A stretch of 64,000 bases of DNA, taken from assembly GCA_015680685.1 (NCBI GenBank), contig MNCI01025115.1, positions 123,606 to 187,605 of the forward strand, in the 5' to 3' direction. Numbering within the stretch: the stretch's first letter is position 1; each line of letters begins with the position of its first letter. The stretch is from Gnetum montanum (lineage: Eukaryota > Streptophyta > Gnetopsida > Gnetales > Gnetaceae). The notes under the pieces were generated by a model. That model was not told the DNA's origin. It saw only the letters and a list, made by a program, of their open reading frames with translations, and made no database searches. Shown here piece by piece: positions 1 through 13,257 of this stretch. Position numbers and translations under genes: made by a program.

Positions 1-1190
1 CACCAGCCAACTTTCCACACTAAAAATATTGGCTGCTTTCCAAAACCAAATCTTAGTGGAAAAATACCAATTTTTATCTTTCGTTTTCAACCCATCCCCC
101 TTGTAATCAAAGCTCAACATGGAAATTATAGGTAGTTGGATGGCAATTTTTCATATTAGTTGTTGTGAATTGTTTTTCCCCAAAACCAATGTTGATATCT
201 TTCCCTCTTTTCCTTTTTGCAACCAATTTTTCTAGTTTCCAAAGTGGGTGGTGCAAGCCTTCTAGAAATTACCAAACTTCTAGAAGTTAGCTTTCCTCCC
301 ATTTTTCCAAGCTAAGAATATTGACAAATTACCAAAATCAAGTTCATAGCAAGAAATACCAACTTTCCACTTTGATTTTTTAAACCTTTCCCCCTATCAA
401 TGCCAGATTAGAAGGGATGAGATTCCCATCATCTCAACCCCCTTCTTCATCCTTGCCATACCCAATGTAGAAGCAAAAGCCCAACATGGAAGAGGTTTAA
501 CATCATCTTTTCCCAAATCCAAAAATGAAAATTGAAAACCTTTTTCCATATTTTTATAGCTAGAACTTCTAAAAGATCAACGTTGTCCTTTCCCCCTTAT
601 GACCAAAATTGCAAAGTGGAAGTTTCAGGTGGTTGGCTAATGACTTTTCATAGCAACTGCTATGAATTTTTTAGTACCAAAGCTAGAATTTAAGCCTTTC
701 CCCCTTGTTTTTATTTTTCTTCCAATTTTTCTAGTTTTTGAAGTGGGTGGTGCAACACTTCCAGAAATTACAGAACTTTTGGAAGATTGCATCACCCACA
801 TTTTTCCAAGCAAAGAAAATTGGCAACTTGCCAAAACCAAGTTTCAATGGAAAAACCCAACTTCCCACTTTAATTTTTAACCTTCTTCTCATTAACATTG
901 GAATAGAAGGGGTGAGATTCTCATTATTTCATCCCCCGTTCTTTATCCACTAGCCATACTTAGTGTAGAGGTAGTTGAGAGGCTAGTGCATGTAAGGCTT
1001 GTTACCAACCTTTTCAGCTTTTCATTTCTGGTAAAGGGGTAAACCCTCCTTACCTCTAACTTACTAATTCTAGTAAGTACTCTATTTTTAGTCGTTCTTG
1101 TTTCTTTTAAATATTTTTGAATTCTATTTGTTGGAATTTACTTCTATTTTCTCATTTATAGCCTTGTTTTAAGACATTGTCAACATCATA
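1..1190 (+). repeat. E1 5' leader with a ~500-bp tandem duplication
   Basis: Two diverged copies of a ~500-bp unit follow each other. The word gggtggtgcaa occurs near 247 and again near 745, and the word around tttttccaagc near 303 and 800, a constant offset of about 498. The stretch also shares text with the leader of E3 on the other strand (cccaacatgga near 480; reverse complement near 42,670). It is non-coding leader between PBS and gag. Small ORFs inside it are not conserved between the two units. Confidence 0.6.
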
Positions 1191-4100
1191 GTCATGTCTT
1201 TCTAGTAATCTACGAAGTTACTTCTCACCTTCACTAGCGAAGGTCCTAGCCAACAAGCCATGAGGGTATATGACCCCAAAGACCCTAGTGTCATTGAATT
1301 TAGGCAATCTTTGAGAGTCAAAGGGAAAATTCCTAATTTTTCAATCATAAATAAAGACTGATATAACTTCATTTGTGCCAACATATAGGATAGCATGCTG
1401 ATTACACATTTGGAAGTAGAAGCCAAAAGAGAGTTTGAAATTATCCACCATAATGGTAAGAAGTACATCCCTTCCTCCTATGATCATATACCTCTATCTA
1501 ATATCTATGTGGGTATACTAGCCCAATTGACTAAGATGGAGGAAGAGGATGAAAAAAATACCTCCAAGGAACAATAAGAAGAGGAGGATGAATTTAGGGT
1601 AGAATCTCAGCTTGAAAAAATTCTTGGAGAATTGTTCCAATAAGAAACCCATAAGGCCACCGAGCCTTCCCATCATTCCTTTGTTTTCTCCATGGACATG
1701 GTGTCACCATCTTTCATAGCTAATCTCACATTTGTCATAGCCACAAATCAAACTTAATCGATGCTACAAACTATGATCCATAATCCATCTATGTCATTTG
1801 TCACATGGCCTTAATCTATGCAATCATCAATGATGGTTTTTAACACCACATATCAATTAAATACCTATGTGGGGTCCATCATGGGATCCCAAGCAACTCA
1901 GGGTTCATGCATCCAATTTCTCCCATTTTTTCCTTGGGTACCAACAAAAACATCCTTTTCTTTGTTTAGCCCACAATCCACAACCATAATGCAACCACTT
2001 TTTTCTATCTTGCAATCCATAGCGATTCCCATAGCCTCACAACGGATGCCATAGTCTTATGTACAATCAATACCATAGGATCTGGATCAAGCCTTCAAAT
2101 TATCCAAGGCCTAATGGAGGAGTTGAAGAGGCTTCAAGCCTCTACCTCACAAACTATCAAGATTATAGATTTCTATCAAGATGGTCCCATAAGACTTGTA
2201 GTCCCATTCTTGACACTTGCTCATGGTGTCTCTATTTTCCAATTTAGTAAATACAATGGAGAAGGTGATCCTAATGCTCACAGTATTACCTTTTGATCCA
2301 AATGTTTACTCTTATAGCCATATACTCATACCATTATGAGAAGTTTCCCTATGTCCTTGACTAGGAAAGCACTTGATTGATATTGCACAATACCTAGGGA
2401 ATCCATATCTTCTTTGGAGGACTTGGTTGCCTAGTTTGTTAATTAATTCAAGTATAACTTAAAGCCTAACACAACACTTGACCAACTCATTAAGGTCAAG
2501 CAAGGGTCCTTAGAACCCATACAAAATTTCATCTAGTGATGGAATGGACTAATGAATGAAATACTAGACCCTATAGTTGAAGCACATATTTTAGCCATAT
2601 TCAAGAGGGTAGTGAGTGACTTTATCAAGTCCAAACTCTACTACCTTGATCCATGGTCCCTTAGCCAAGCGATCTTGTAAACCAAGAATATCAAGAATGT
2701 TGTGAAGGCTAGTCATGATCCAACCTATATAGCATACAAAAACCAACACACAGAGAAATAAGAAAAATAGAAAACAAAAAAATGTGGCCATAGCAACTAC
2801 AACCAAATAAAAAAAGACCACGAACTAGGGGCCAAGGGCCAACCCACACAAAGCCCTCAGTAATGACCATAATAACCAATCATTAGCCTCTAGGGCCACT
2901 ACATCAACAAGAACCAAACCTAACTTTGATAGAAAGGATAGGTCCAAATACATTGTACTGCCATTAAAACTATCAAAGATTTTAGACCAACTTTTGAAAA
3001 TTGGATGTATTCAATACAAATAGATGTCTTAAGCTTCCCAAAAGAAGCATGATAGACTATGAAATAGCCAAAGACCCCACTATAGTAATGAAAGATGACC
3101 CCTAATTGCCTAGACATTTCAAACTAGACATCTTCTATCATTATCATCAACTATTGGATCATGAAATAAACTTCTACCTTGCATTGAAGGATGACCTACA
3201 GAGGATGATAGATAGGAGGGAGCTAGTCTTAGATGCTTCCAACCTAGTTTGGTCATAAAACTAGTCAATGTAGGTTTACAAAGACCTATTGAATGCTAAT
3301 GATAGCTCTTATGTTATTTTGACATTAAATATTGATGATGATAGAAGACCTATAAGAGAACCATTCATGATTCAAGTACCCCTCTACAACAAAAGGGCTT
3401 CTTTAGCTTCCCACAACTCATGGTCCTTATTTGTTATAAGAGTACCATCATGAGTACCTCTAAGGGAACCTTTTATCATCAAGGTCCCCCAACCTAACAC
3501 AACACAAACATCATTAGCCAAAACCATTGCACAACTAACTCATGTGTTGGCCAATGCTACTACCTCTTCTTCAAAGCCAACAACTAATAACCAAAAGATC
3601 TGAAGGAAGAAGCATAAGAAAAATCTCAACAAAAATGTCAAGCAGATGGAGGCATGAAAGGAAGTGCACCCACCAAATTCCACTCCCATATTAGCTATAC
3701 CCATGACGTCCTCTACCCAACCTACTCCAACCAACAAGCCATAGGAGGACACCAAAGCCCATAACCAAAATAACGATGAAAAGCTCCAAAAACCATAACT
3801 TTAAACTAAAGTTTGCATTTTGGGATGCATGGAAGAAATAATGCACAATTGGGACAACATGTCCATGGCTAATGATAAAAACTTCCTTAGTGCAATGGAC
3901 TAAGCCAAGCAATCCCTCAAGTAAAAGAGTACAACTTTAAGCTTGTATGATCATATCATGGCTTCTGCCACACATCATGAAGTGTTAGTCAAAATGTCAA
4001 CTTTCATCCTCATTAGTAAGAACATCCTCACTAATGAGAAATCCATCCATGTAATGATGATTCCTCCCTCACCAAGGGAGGAGACGTCAACACCCTTAAC

Positions 4101-4768
4101 ATTTTACAATAGTGAAATTAAGGTTAACCCCTCTATTCATAACCATATTCATAGGATAGTTCAAAGTACATTGGGTGCATGTTGATGATGGGATCATAAC
4201 TAACATCATTCCATGCACCATCATTGAATGATTAGACTTAACCAAGTAGATATAATCTACAACCACCACAGCTCTCAAATCTTTCAATGGATCAAGAGTT
4301 ACCATCAAAGGGTCTATCTACTTGAATTTTATAGTATGGGAGCAATTCCCCACAACTACCAATTTCTTGGTGATGGTAGAGACACCAGGATTCAACCTTA
4401 TCCTAGGAAGGCCTTGGTTGGCTTAATTACAAGCTATGTCCTCTCCCATCCATCAAAAAATTAACCTTCCTTACAAGGGAGGTGAAATCATTATTCATGG
4501 TAATAATGTGGTTCCTTTGGCTATCAACAATGTAAACATAGAGTAGGGGTTTGAGGTGGAGCTTGAAGAAGAAGCTTCTAAACATGAAGCCCAATAATCC
4601 AAAATAGAGCAATGACCAGACAATGACAATGATAAGAAATAGGATGCATTATGGGATGAACTCCCTATTAGCATCATCATTGAAGGTGATGGAAAATACA
4701 AGCTTGTGCAAAACATACCTTACTCATTCCCTAATCTCACAGAGAATAGGAAGAATCTACACAAGTGA
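1190..4768 (+). pseudogene. gag-protease polyprotein, E1 (decayed)
   Basis: This encoded the structural Gag and aspartic protease of the element, which would form the cytoplasmic particle and mature it. In order one sees an N-terminal domain (1,260-1,577; YDPKDPSVIEFRQSLR-type start, then HHNGKKYIPSSYD), a capsid-like region (about 2,240-2,600; KYNGEGDPNAH), a degenerate zinc-knuckle-like block (about 3,138-3,230; HYHQ...HEINFYLALKDDL), and a retropepsin with VDDG near 4,181 and the flap-distal LILGRPW at 4,391-4,420. The ORF closes with ...NLTENRKNLHK and a stop at 4,766-4,768. The same four blocks occur in E3 and E4 on the minus strand, which confirms strand and extent. At least ten stops and frameshifts make it non-functional. 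There is no RT after the protease; a spacer follows. Confidence 0.8.
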
Positions 4769-5560
4769 AGTAACCTTTGCATTCCATACTCTTATAACCA
4801 AATAGCCATATAGCATAACGTTTCTTTTGCAATTTGTTATATATTTTTATGCATTTTTATTTTACTATTTATGCACATAGCCTATGCATATAGCCTAAGT
4901 TTCTACTTTCATTTGCATTTTTACTTATTTATTAGAACTTTCTTTATAGTTACTCACATTATAAACATTAAAAAGCATTATAAATATATATTACTTTTTC
5001 ATCACTAGTCCGCTAAGATCTTAAATTGGCATCATGATCTACTAAGACCTTAAACTGGCAACATGGCTTTCCATGGACTTAAACTAGCAAGATAATCTTA
5101 CAAAATGGCCTATTATGGCCTTAAAGTTGCAAAATCACAATCCACTAAGACTCTAAACTAACTTTGCCATCCACTAAGGGTCGTATGGCCCACCATGGCC
5201 CTAAACTAGAAAAGTAATCATAACACATGATGGCCTACCATGGCTTTAAACTGGAAAAACTATATAAATTGTGCTCATGATGGCCTAAAACTAGCAAATG
5301 TCCATTTTATTATTATATCTCTCTTTACTTAGCCTATTATTGAATCGATTAGCTATTTAATGTTATAACCAAATTGTCAACATAAACATTCACAACATTT
5401 ACTATAACTATAGATACATATAGCCAAACAGTAAAACCAAAATTTAAATTTAAAGTTAAAATGTCCATAGCATACATAGCCATGGTCACAATGTGTGACA
5501 AGAATTTCAAAGAATAACAACTATCTATAACATATTCTTGGCTAATCATAACCATGAACA
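4769..5560 (+). repeat. Spacer S-left of E1 with ~35-bp degenerate repeats
   Basis: After the gag-PR stop comes AT-rich DNA. From about 4,990 to 5,310 follow at least seven degenerate copies of a motif like CTACTAAGGCCTTAAACTGGCAA (anchors near 5,018, 5,043, 5,085, 5,115, 5,150, 5,200, 5,240, 5,280). The same motif follows gag-PR in E4 (27,420-27,540) and E3 (38,745-38,840). No coding potential is visible. Confidence 0.65.
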
Positions 5561-5569
5561 TGAAAATAA

Positions 5570-8500
5570 AAAAAAATAGCTAACAAGCTAAGTTGATGGA
5601 GGCTTTCAAGTGGCATGCGAAGCAAGAAGCGATGGGCTATTCCCACCCTCACTACTAGGACCACCAATGAATCTTAAGGCATAAAATGGAACAACATATA
5701 GCCACTTAGAAACCCATAGCCAAAATCAAAACCAAAAGTCAAAAGCTAAAACATGGAATATACCAAACCCATGGAGATTCTGGCTCCATTACTTTCAAGG
5801 GTAGATGTGGAAGGTCTTCCTTCAAATGATGGAGGATCTAGTTCCCCATCATGTTGACCTAGTCAAAATTCCCAAGATCAATGCCAAAAAGGATGTCAAT
5901 CCTATCTACATTAGTCCAAGTAGGTGGCTCTTAGACCATATCAGCCATAGAGGTCTCACCTTTAGTAGCAGTAATCTAAGTGTTAGGGGATTAATCCACC
6001 ATGAAAGTACTTTCAAAAAGTTTTTAAGCACAATTCCCTAGATGAATAGCTCTCTCTTACATCATTCAACTGACTCCTCGTTGAGCCACATATGGTAGGC
6101 CCCATGTTCTACCTTGTACTATTACTTATGGACCTTTTATTTCTTACTCCACTCTAGGATCCAAGAGCAGTGATCTTTCTAGTGCTTAACCTTCTAAGAT
6201 GAGGTCCATTTGCATACATTATTTTACCATCTCCTATAGGACTACTACCTTACCCTGAATACCATGCTAGTAGTAGGTGTACATGATCTTCCTAGTCCAC
6301 AAATCCCCTGAGTTAGTCACTTGGACCTCCATAAAGGCCTTGTGGTCTTGGAGATCTCTAATGATTTCCTCCTATCATTGAATATTCTCCCTCAAGGCCA
6401 CAACTTCCTCCCATATAGATTCATTATACCTCTCTAACTCCCACGAATTTTTTGTACATAACATTGCTAGATTAGTAGCAATCTTGTACAACTTCAAGGG
6501 TACACTAGATATGTTAGAGGGAAGCTTAGGTAAGAAGTCTATCTTCATGTCTCTACTGGGATCCCACTCCACAAAAGGTAATACACAAGAATAAAATACA
6601 ACCTTAAACATAACTCACAACCTAAGATAGTCATAACACAAGCATAACATACAACTGAAGCATAAAATAAAATCTTTACCTATCTTAGGTGCAACTGGAT
6701 GCAACCAATTGATGATGTCGTTAGCCATCCCACATATAAAATCCACCTTATCTAGAATCTCTACCCATGGTTTCAAGTAAAAATTAGGTATGGAAGCTGC
6801 ACTGGTGGCTCAAAAACTACTGTAAACATAACAATCATCAAAAGGTTAGGATGAAAACCAAAGATAAATAATAAGATAAAACAAAAACATTGAGGCATGG
6901 GCATACCTAGCTCCTCCTCCTCTTCATCCTCTTGGATGATGATGGGGCATGTTCCCTACACTACCTCACCAAACAAGGCATCTAAATCATTAATGTCCAC
7001 CTCAATCTATGAGAGTGCCTCCTCCACATAACTTTGTTCCTCTATGGAAGCTTGGGCTTCCATGACCTATTTCTTACCTATAACAAGAAAGCATTAAAAG
7101 CTAGTTAACACATGGAATTACAACATGGCCATAAAACCTTAAAACAACTAAGCATAGATAAAACTTACCTATGAATATCTACTATGATGATGTAAGCCTA
7201 AACATGATCTTATTCAAGGTAGGCTATTCTGATGTTGATGATGCCTCCTGCATGGGCCTCTTGAGTTTCTTTTTAGCTACCCATTCAGCTTCCATACACC
7301 ATCATCTAGAATCTAGGAAACTAGTAGAAAATGTGAGAAGCTCATCACCATTAATACTATCAAGAGACTCACACTACATAACATCAAGATTCTTAATGGT
7401 GATGCATAATGTATCATCCATCCCCTCCAGTGGATTCTAGGCCTACACCTTTTGATACATGTGCTTTATCCAAGGCCTAGAAAGTTGGCATGGGTCTTGG
7501 GAAATCCATCATCCATTTCTATACACCACCAGAAACTCCATAAACCTCTTCAAATAACTTGCAAAAAATGAAAAGTGCATATGGATTATTTTAGAAGTGT
7601 CAACACAAAGTGTAAGGATATCCTCCTAAAACTCAGTGGCCAAAGTAGCACCATTAGGACCTTCTTAAAGGTCCACCCTTGTGCTATGTCGATTACCTTC
7701 TTTTGCAATAATAGTTTGGGAAATGCATGAGACTTGAACAAAGCATATGATTACCTTCCAAATGCAATAATAAATTTAGAAAAAAAACATCTAAACTATG
7801 CATAAATTTAGGAAAAACATGCATTAAAACTTAAAAAATCATTAAAATTTTAGAAAAGCATATAGCCATAGTAAAGTTTTTTTAAAAAAAACTAGTGAAA
7901 CCTTTGTTTTTCTTTATAAAAAATTTAAATCATAAGCTTTATATGAGTTTTACATGAGAAACTACACATGTCAATCACATCCATCCAAAATTTTGCCTTA
8001 TTTACATAGCCATAACAAAAAAAAAACAACCAAAAATTCCTTTGAGCTCTAAATGGAGTGACTCCACCACTATTTGAAAGCTTAAATTGAGACCTACACA
8101 TCCATTTTTAAATAAAATTCAAAACCATTTCTACTTATGCATAAATAATTCATCAATTTGGACAAGATTTTAAAAATAGCATAAACCTCCTTTCAACATA
8201 GGCTTGATAAAAATTTGTTAAAATTTTGTTTGAAGTCCAATCGAAGTGATTCCACCTCCGTTAAAAAGCTACAGCAAATGCCTAGTCAACCATAGCCAAG
8301 GAATAGACAAAACCCCTAACTTGTTTTTAGAAAAAAATCATGAAATTACATGAAAGTTTAAAAATGGCATAAAGAACCTAACTGCACAACCTTAGGAAAA
8401 TAACTATAACGCCATCAATTCAAAACAAAATTGAATGAAAAAACATCCATTGGAAACCTTAAACATGGGTATACAAACACATGAAATCAGCTTTTGAAAA

Positions 8501-9110
8501 TATGCAACTTGTATCTTAAGAAAAAAATACACAATACTATCTTTTTTCATGTAAAAAAGCTAAAATTCCAAAGGCCCAACTTAACATAGACATGAAAACA
8601 TAGCCAAAATAGCTAAAACGATTGATACCCATTAGAAAATACACCAAAATAATGTGGTAGGATTTCAATGAAATTTAATTTTGATGAATACCTTGGCCTA
8701 GATCTAAAAAAATAGCCATACACCTAGATTTTTAGAAAAAGGCATGAAAATAGTAAACTAGATTTTAAAAATCAAATCTATTAAGGCAAAAATAACAAAA
8801 AAATCCATGGATCTATGTGGAAATGGAAAAAATAAGAGGAGGGAGTTTGATGGAATTTTTATTTATTCCCTCTATCAGTGTAGATCTAAGAAAAATGGCC
8901 CCACATGTGGCACAAAAAATACCAAAAAACCATAGAAAATAGCTAAAAACAAAGGCAAAAATAGGTAGAACTACCTACCTTAGAGTGGTAATGGATAAGG
9001 AATAGATTAAGATAGGCATGGAAACCTTTGAAAAATCCTTTTCACATTCATTTTCTCTCTAGATCATTGAATTCTAACACTTTCCTCCTCATTGTTTTGG
9101 CACCATGGTA
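5570..9110 (-). pseudogene. Accessory gene G' (antisense cargo of E1), multi-exon, decayed
   Basis: This is a second copy of the unidentified multi-exon gene at 21,813-27,057, lying antisense to E1. Conserved blocks on the minus strand are: exon-4-like part about 7,750-7,190 (HMHFSFFASYLKRFMEFLVV and KKKLKRPMQEASSTSE), exon-5-like part about 7,070-6,910 (DLDALFGE, then an acidic run), exon-6-like part about 6,820-6,680 (DKVDFICGMANDIINWL), exon-7-like part about 6,590-5,800 (KIDFLPKLPSNISSVPLKLY) and last exon about 5,680-5,590 (GGPSSEGGNSPSL-like text). Splice-like AG and GT borders remain, for example AG just before 7,069. The exons matching 2, 3 and early 4 are missing. A start candidate (MRRKV) lies near 9,095. 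Function is unknown; no catalytic motif was recognised. Confidence 0.65.
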
Positions 9111-9114
9111 GGTT

Positions 9115-9655
9115 CAACACTAGGAGTAGTTTGGAATCAAGAAGAATAGGAGTTTAACGCTAGCTATGAGAAGGATGGAAAGCTTCCATGCTAAAGATAG
9201 ATACTTCTACCACAAAAATATCTACTATAGTTCTCTTCTAATGTGTAGTTTTTAGGAATGATAATTATGATTGAAAACTTGCAAAAAAATCAACCATATA
9301 AACCTAAACACACACCTTGAAACCCCGGCTACTAATTCAACGCACCATAACTCCAAGTGCACTGAAGTGCAAAGGAGGGAAAGTCTCTTAAATGTTGAGT
9401 TTGGATGGGAAAAATATTCACTTTTCAAAATTTTAAATTCTTTGATTATGGACCCAACCCTTCACCTTCTCTCTTAACCAAAAACTTGCATCAACGTTGA
9501 GCTTCTTTTCCAATTTTTACACTTAGCCATATTGCAACCTTAACTCCCCTACATCCACACTAGGGATACCATGCCTAGCATGGATACATGCCTTCCATTT
9601 TATAAAAGAATTAAAATACAACTATGTTTTCCCTTTTTAATAACCAAAACCTATC
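9115..9655. other. Unassigned stretch upstream of G'
   Basis: No gene or clear repeat period is visible. It would hold the promoter side of G' if that gene was ever transcribed. A 68-codon plus-strand ORF at 9,271-9,477 has no relative elsewhere in the window. Confidence 0.4.
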
Positions 9656-9659
9656 TTTT

Positions 9660-12600
9660 TCAACCCTAGGTTCCTAAAAGTAGATGAGACATGAACAAAC
9701 CTAGAAACCATGGGTTTTCATTCTAAGGTAATAGTGCCTAGTGTGGAAGAAGAGGGGTAAAACCTATCCCTAGCTCCCAGTACTCATATAGCTTAAGTTT
9801 GACCCCAAAGTAAGCCTTTCATAACCTAGAATCCTCTAAGCATCTTTGGAAGCCCTAGAACCTTGCCAAACCTAGTTGAAATTAATCAAAACTAGTTGAA
9901 ACCTTGGGGTTTGGTGTTTCCACATTGGGAGAGGCTTCATACATGCTTATCCTCTCACCCTCAACATGAATGGATGCAAGAAAGTCAAAGATGACCTAAA
10001 CAAATTCCCTAGTAGCCATTTTTCAAAGCTTGGTGACCCTTAGACCTTGCTATAATCCTAAATCTTTTGAAACCAATAAAAAGTGATTAAATATGGTACA
10101 AAACTATCATTTCCCTATCATAAAAATTGAGGCCATCATTACCAACATGGAAGAAATGGATGAGACTACATGAGGCACTTAGAAGCCTCCAAATTACTAA
10201 ATCTTGGCACCTAGTATTGATCGTCAACATCGATAACCCCAGAGACTAACATGCATGATTGATTAGATATCAATCTAGTCTAGATCTAACTTCCTTAATT
10301 GAAGGAGATCACATACACACTAAGCATACTAGTCTTAGCATTGATATAAAGGGGAAAGCTAAACCTATTAAAATTTACATGAAATTAGACTTCCAAAAGT
10401 AGCCCAACCCTTCTAGAAGCCACTAGACTTCCAAAAGTTACCTAAAATGATTAAAACTACATCGTATTATTTTTCCATGCTAAGTGGAATCCTATTCACA
10501 TTGAGCCTCCCAACCTTAGTGTGGATCAAAGGGGGAAATCTTGAAAATCCTCTCATAGCCTTCAAAATAATTGAATTTTGACCTCAGACATTGTTGGCCA
10601 ATACTAGCAACCTTATGGACACTCATGCATAGTTTGATTTTGATCATAAAAGCTAAAAGTTACTTCCCCAAAATCTTATAGGTTGAGCATGGATGCCCTA
10701 GCATAAAAAAGGGGAAAAGCCAAAAACATTATTTAATAATCCTTGAAACAATGAAATTTTGATATTTGGTATTAGCAGTTGACACCAGCAACGTTAGTAT
10801 CCTACATGCATGTCTAGAAATGATAAAAAATGGCAAAAATCAAGGTCCCTTAGTTCTTCCACATTGAGAGACACTTCTTCCACACTACCTAAGATTGAAG
10901 AAATAGGGAAACTTTTTTGAAACTCCAAAATAGCATCCATAGACCTTAAACAAACACTAGAAAGACCTATGTGTGTTCTAGAATCTTGTTTACACATTCT
11001 AATATCCTCATACCTAACAAGATTGATCATAAGTAGCCAAAAGGACCTTCCATGCTAATCATAGAAACCCTAGTATGCAAAACAATGTGGTAACACTAAG
11101 AACCACTCAAAAACTCTTGAAATAATCAAAATTTGAGACGAGACATTGGTAATCAACACTAACAACCTTGGAGACCTACATGCATGACTATAAATAATGT
11201 AAAATGCTAAAAAGATACTTCCCCCTAGTCTTCCATGCTGATCATGCTATCCTCAATGTAGAAAATAAGGGGAAGCCTCAAAAACCATCTAGGAAATCTC
11301 TAAATGATCAAACTTGTTTTCAAATCCTAGTCCTCAACCATGGCAATTGTAGAAGCATACATGCACAGTCGATTAAGGTCATAACTAGTGTATATTTGGG
11401 ATTTATGGTTCTTTCATGCTAGGAATCTCTTTTTCCACACTAAGAATAGTATCCATAGCGTGGAAAATCAAGGGGAAACTTGTTTAGAGCTCCTAAACAC
11501 CTCAGAATGATGTTAGACAACATTACATTCATCCTAAAACCCTATTAGTAGACATTAGAGCCTTCAAACTTCACAAAATTGATCCTAGATGGCAAAAAAA
11601 TGGTTTCCCTAGTCTTCCATGTTGACCTCCCTAGCCCTAGTGTGGAAAAATGGGAAAAAGCTAAAAAACCACTTGGAAATACTCAAACCTACCAAATTTT
11701 AGCATGAAACTCTAGCCCTTGGCCTTAGTAACTTCAAAAGCTAACATGTACAGTTGATTGTTATCTAAATTAACCTAGACCTAGGACTCTTGCTTTATCT
11801 ACACTGGAGAAGATCCTTTCTATGGTGGGTAATGTGAAAAAATGGGGTAAAAGCTACTTTTTCAGTTTTGATGGCAAGATGACACTCTTAGAAGCCAAAG
11901 ATCTATGCTGAAGAAGCCTAGGATCTCATAGCCTCAAGATTTTACTTGTTTGACTTTATTTGAATCTTCAAAACCCATTCCCCCCATACATCCATGCTAT
12001 AGAAACTTCCTCAATGTGAAAATAGTATGGAAAATCCTTAACTACCCTTGAATGATCTTCAAATATGCTCAAAATTAACCAGAGCCTTGCAAAATCAAGA
12101 TCTACAGCCCTAGGGGCATGGAAACCTAGTCAATATACTCTAAAATCATTATAAATCCATGAAATAAGTTTCCCCCTATTTTTCCATGCTAGAGGTACTA
12201 TTCTCATCATGGAAAAATGGGGAAAGCCATTTTGACATGTTTCAACACTCAAAATTAGCTCAAACAACCTCAAAATGAAGCTAGAGGATGAATAACTTCT
12301 AGATATGGGTTCTAACTACTTGTTTGATCAAATTTGACCCTATTTTGATTAAGGTTTTGGTTTTCCATGGTGGGACCCATTTCTTCCATGCTAGCCAATG
12401 TGGAAATAAAGGGGGAAGGCTCTAGAACCTACTTTTTAACCTTTATAGATCTCCAAAGTACCTAATTTTGATGGATCTAACCCTACACTACCTTGGGAAT
12501 ATCCTAGAACTACAATTTTGGACCTCTAAACATCCAAAACCTATTTTTCTTGGTTTCCACACTAAAGATCCTTGTTTCTACACTAAGATACATGTGGAGG

Positions 12601-12680
12601 CCCTAAAACACTTGATTTTTGGGTTCAAACAACCTAGAAACAACCCTAATGGATGCCTGAACTCTTCTAATAACCTTGTA
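9660..12680. repeat. ~187-bp degenerate tandem array (about 16 units)
   Basis: The phrase TTCCATGCT, or a close variant, recurs at about 9,918, 10,110, 10,290, 10,471, 10,685, 10,854, 11,048, 11,230, 11,411, 11,608, 11,795, 11,982, 12,178, 12,361 and 12,552, giving spacings of roughly 170-215 bases with a mean near 187. A second anchor, ACATGCATGATTGAT-like, recurs in phase (10,257, 10,625, 10,805, 11,177, 11,361, 11,745). Each unit also carries a GGGGAAAGCC-like block. Units are strongly diverged, so the array is old. It lies between G' and the pol spacer. Small ORFs within it are chance. Confidence 0.75.
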
Positions 12681-12689
12681 CCCTCAAAA

Positions 12690-13245
12690 CATGGCCTACT
12701 AAGGCCTAATACTAGCAATGCCTAACCATTTTTTGACCTATATTAGTCAAATTGTACCATATGTTCCCTATTTTGCTTTATTTTTTACTTATTACAAAGC
12801 TTTTTGGCTTATTTTTGGACTCTTGTTGCATTATTGACCTTGTTGACCTTCTATGGCCTTTATATGACCTTATGTATTCTTTATTTGTCTTATGATGGCC
12901 TTGTGTCCCTATTTTTGGCCTTTAAATGATATCAAATAGTGGATTTTGACCTTCTTTGATCATTGTTTGACACCATGCGACCATGGCCTGCTAAGGCCTA
13001 AAACTAGTGAAATTGTTGGCTTTTTTGATCATTTGTACCCTTATTTTTTATATTTCCCCTTACTCGACCTTCATTTAACCCTTTTTGGTATCTATTGCAC
13101 TTTGTCAAATTGTCCTTACCTCATTGATGATCTTAGATGACTTTGTTTGCATTAGATTGACATGTGTTTGCAAAATTTTATAGCATTTTAACATTATTTA
13201 TTAACTTTTACCTAGGTGTCACTTAATATGCTTTTGGTTAACATG
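12690..13245 (+). repeat. Spacer S-right of E1, just before pol
   Basis: It contains two copies of the CTACTAAGGCCTAAAACTAG motif (about 12,698 and 12,985) in TTGACC- and TGGCC-rich low-complexity DNA. It ends with a block (CACTTAATATGCTTTTGGTT) repeated just before the E5 pol at about 51,185-51,204. E3 carries a matching spacer on the minus strand at about 33.0-33.8 kb. No ORF is conserved. Confidence 0.6.
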
Positions 13246-13257
13246 TAGTATCAAAGC

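Noticed and set aside
7171-7440. 89-codon plus-strand ORF
   Set aside because: Shadow of the exon-4-like part of G', which is supported on the minus strand by the copy at 24-25 kb.
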